The notes under the pieces were generated by a model. The model was not told the DNA's origin, ran no database searches, and saw nothing but the letters and a program-made list of their open reading frames with translations. Positions 62,538 through 64,000 of a stretch of DNA of 64,000 bases are shown piece by piece. Source of the stretch: an uncultured Bacteroidota bacterium (GTDB lineage Bacteria > Bacteroidota > Bacteroidia > Flavobacteriales > Flavobacteriaceae). Position 1 is the first letter of the stretch. Every line of letters begins with the position of its first letter. The position numbers and the translations under genes were made by a program. The DNA is taken from NCBI GenBank assembly GCA_902613595.1, contig CACMHY010000002.1:62001-126000 (forward strand). Direction: 5' to 3'.

Positions 62538-62903
62538 TTAGTTTGTTGAATATGTTGAATAAGTCTGAGGAGAATTATTTTGATAAGAGTAATTCACTTT
62601 CTTAGTTTTAGTATCCTTTTTGGATTTTTTGTTGTTGGAAGTATTACCTTTTTTGGATGGTGTTGATCCGTAACCATTGTACGAAACATTTTTGCTTAGT
62701 GATTCTTTTTTGTCAAGGTTTCTTACAATTGAGTTTTTGAACTTGTTTTTTCTATCCTCTTGAGTAAAAAGATTTTCATTTTTTTTATCGATTTTTGAGA
62801 ATGCTTCTAATGCATCTTCGCCAGAAGAACCCTTATTTTCAGTGCTGCACGAAAAGAGTCCCAAAACAAAAAAACCGATTAAAACATGATGTTTCCCAAA
62901 CAT
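62538..62903 (-). CDS. Small Lys-rich lipoprotein, copy B (YSTN tail)
   Basis: This 121-residue protein has a signal ending Leu-Phe-Ser-Cys (Cys19). A helical part 'AFSKIDKKNENLFTQEDR' parallels copy A ('AFLKITEKSKGLFNKEAR'), and 'YNGYGST' is followed by a Lys/Asn/Ser-rich stretch and the same end Thr-Tyr-Ser-Thr-Asn. It begins 1 base after the stop of large copy B, so translation of the pair is coupled. Function unknown. Confidence 0.75.
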   Translation of the reverse strand: MFGKHHVLIGFFVLGLFSCSTENKGSSGEDALEAFSKIDKKNENLFTQEDRKNKFKNSIVRNLDKKESLSKNVSYNGYGSTPSKKGNTSNNKKSKKDTKTKKVNYSYQNNSPQTYSTYSTN

Positions 62904-62904
62904 T

Positions 62905-63831
62905 TTATTTAACTCTTTTGTAAACTAAACCTCTTCCTGTCATCTCGTTGTTTGGATTATTTCCTGAAAACGATTTGTCAATTTGCAGAAAAAGATCGTC
63001 ATTGTAAAATGAAATTTCGTGAGTTGTTTTATTAGATTTAGGTTCTGATTCTGAAGTGAATGTACCGCTGCCCCATTCCCCATATTCATAAAGTTTATTG
63101 TTCTCCTCATCTAATACGAAAGTACCATATCCTCCATAACCACCATATCCTGGTTCGTCAGGATCAGCTAAACCGGTTTGGTCAACCTGATACATATATC
63201 TACCTCTATACATTACTTTCATATCTAAAATAACGTCACTTGGCAGAGACGTTGTATCAACCGGTATTTCGTTTACGTATGCAATTTCATAAACTCTTTT
63301 CCAAACTCCATCTATTCGCGACTTTGGTTCTAAATCTGGGAGTTTTTCAAAGAATTCAGCATATTCACTTTCAGGTGTATTTTTTTGTGAATAAATCCCA
63401 TCTCCTAAACTTATACTCATATTCCATGTTTGAGATTCTATGCTGTTTTCATCTTTATATTGTTTTAATCCAGCACCCATTAAACCTGTACCGTGCGACA
63501 TGAGTTCAGTAAGAGAGTCACGAGAGTAAATATTGAATTTTCCATATCCACCTGAGCCACCTTTCCATGGGGCCATCGAGTCTTTCCAAAAGTTGTTAAT
63601 CCACATAACTCTGTCATTTAAATAAACTTTAATCTGTTTATTATTTGGAGTTTGCGAATTCACGAATGCGAGAGTATCAACAGCAATTCCATTCATCAAT
63701 TGAATAGTACCGACTCTATTCCAAAAACCTAGAATATCTTCCTCATAGCTGTCTATGTTCTTATTTGTTTGGTTATTTCCACATGATACTAAGGAGATTA
63801 GTATTGAAACAAAAAGTATTTTTTTTAACAT
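62905..63831 (-). CDS. Two-domain large lipoprotein, copy B
   Basis: This is a 308-residue paralogue of the gene at 61539. The lipobox ends Leu-Val-Ser-Cys; the first half begins 'ILGFWNRVGTIQ' and the second 'IDGVWKRVYEIAYVN'. Blocks shared with copy A include 'QIKV', 'WINN', 'YGKF', 'RLPD', 'YQVD.TG', 'EYGE', 'FYNDDLFLQ' and the end Arg-Val-Lys. The first half is shorter than in copy A around the Gly-Trp-rich insert. The ATG at 63831 fits the signal; the frame is open to 63870 inside the upstream gene. It starts 7 bases after small copy C. Confidence 0.8.
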   Translation of the reverse strand: MLKKILFVSILISLVSCGNNQTNKNIDSYEEDILGFWNRVGTIQLMNGIAVDTLAFVNSQTPNNKQIKVYLNDRVMWINNFWKDSMAPWKGGSGGYGKFNIYSRDSLTELMSHGTGLMGAGLKQYKDENSIESQTWNMSISLGDGIYSQKNTPESEYAEFFEKLPDLEPKSRIDGVWKRVYEIAYVNEIPVDTTSLPSDVILDMKVMYRGRYMYQVDQTGLADPDEPGYGGYGGYGTFVLDEENNKLYEYGEWGSGTFTSESEPKSNKTTHEISFYNDDLFLQIDKSFSGNNPNNEMTGRGLVYKRVK

Positions 63832-63838
63832 AATATTT

Positions 63839-64000
63839 TTAATTTGTTGAGTAGGCTGAAAAACCTGCATTAGAGAATTTTGGCTTCGCTACTTTGTTTT
63901 TTTTAATTTTCTTATTTGATTCTTTCTTTTCTAAACTTTTTGCAGAACCATATCCACTGTAACCAGAGTTGGCAGTTAAAGATGCTTTTATTGATTCAGA
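63839..64000 (-). CDS. Small Lys-rich lipoprotein, copy C (N-terminus outside window)
   Basis: The last 53 codons of a third small paralogue are visible on the minus strand up to the window edge. They contain 'YSGYGSA', a Lys/Glu/Ser-rich middle and the end Phe-Ser-Ala-Tyr-Ser-Thr-Asn then TAA. The tail matches copies A and B. Its presence shows that the array continues to the right, presumably with another large copy. Confidence 0.75.
   Translation of the reverse strand, partial: SESIKASLTANSGYSGYGSAKSLEKKESNKKIKKNKVAKPKFSNAGFSAYSTN

Noticed and set aside
61170-64000. Lipoprotein array as type IX secretion cargo
   Set aside because: The proteins have lipoboxes and lack a T9SS C-terminal domain; the conserved four-residue tail is far too short to be one.

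Overview
The window is AT-rich, tightly packed chromosomal DNA from a member of the Bacteroidota, most likely a marine Flavobacteriaceae. The evidence is a complete type IX secretion/gliding core (gldK-gldL-gldM-gldN), the flavobacterial gene order TPR protein-lptC-CNNM/CBS protein-PpiD-GYDIA kinase-HMG-CoA reductase-DPP IV-POT transporter, a NagB fused to a PIG-L deacetylase, many short lipoprotein signals, A-rich start regions without Shine-Dalgarno sequences, and repeated matches to the Bacteroidota -7 promoter element TAnnTTTG. I see no rRNA, tRNA, CRISPR array, insertion sequence or phage gene. No gene-free stretch exceeds about 200 bases.

Layout. 1-4.8 kb (+): end of a TPR protein, lptC, a small membrane protein, a CNNM/CBS protein and a PpiD-type foldase, so mostly envelope biogenesis. 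4.8-7.0 kb (-): GHMP kinase and HMG-CoA reductase of the mevalonate route. 7.1-11.3 kb (+): DPP IV, peptide/H+ symporter and a secreted thioredoxin-like protein. 11.3-13.5 kb (-): surE, a membrane protein and lpxB. 13.5-16.8 kb (+): C-terminal processing protease and a lone DppC-like permease. 16.8-24.3 kb (-): free-methionine sulfoxide reductase, purH and the elongasome set mreB-mreC-mreD-mrdA-rodA. 24.4-28.2 kb (+): a heavy-metal (probably copper) module of HMA-MauE protein, HYC_CC_PP protein, TonB receptor and secreted HMA protein. 28.2-34.6 kb (-): miaB, a sigma-54-type activator, lptE, a TPR protein, secG, groES and groEL. 34.8-38.0 kb (-): an MBL-rhodanese protein and a SulP transporter. 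38.1-46.4 kb (+): topA, an arginase-fold protein and gldKLMN. 46.6-57.8 kb: mixed metabolism and envelope genes (trxB, nagB fusion, DASS symporter, VanX-like dipeptidase, serine hydrolase, DUF3078, SDR, methyltransferase, YqaA). 57.9-64.0 kb: a large membrane sensor with a SpoIIE phosphatase, convergent with a tandem array of unrecognised lipoprotein pairs that runs off the end of the window.

The main themes are outer-membrane and envelope construction (lptC, lptE, lpxB, ppiD, secG, T9SS, Mre/PBP2/RodA) and uptake of peptides, metals and anions. The part least explained by known families is the array at 61170-64000. It holds alternating large lipoproteins (each built of two related halves) and small Lys-rich lipoproteins ending in an invariant Tyr-Ser-Thr-Asn tail. 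Other points worth a look are a 16-bp element shared by the groES and miaB upstream regions, an arginase-like protein beside gldK that lacks the usual metal ligands, and the cysteine-pair-rich metal module.
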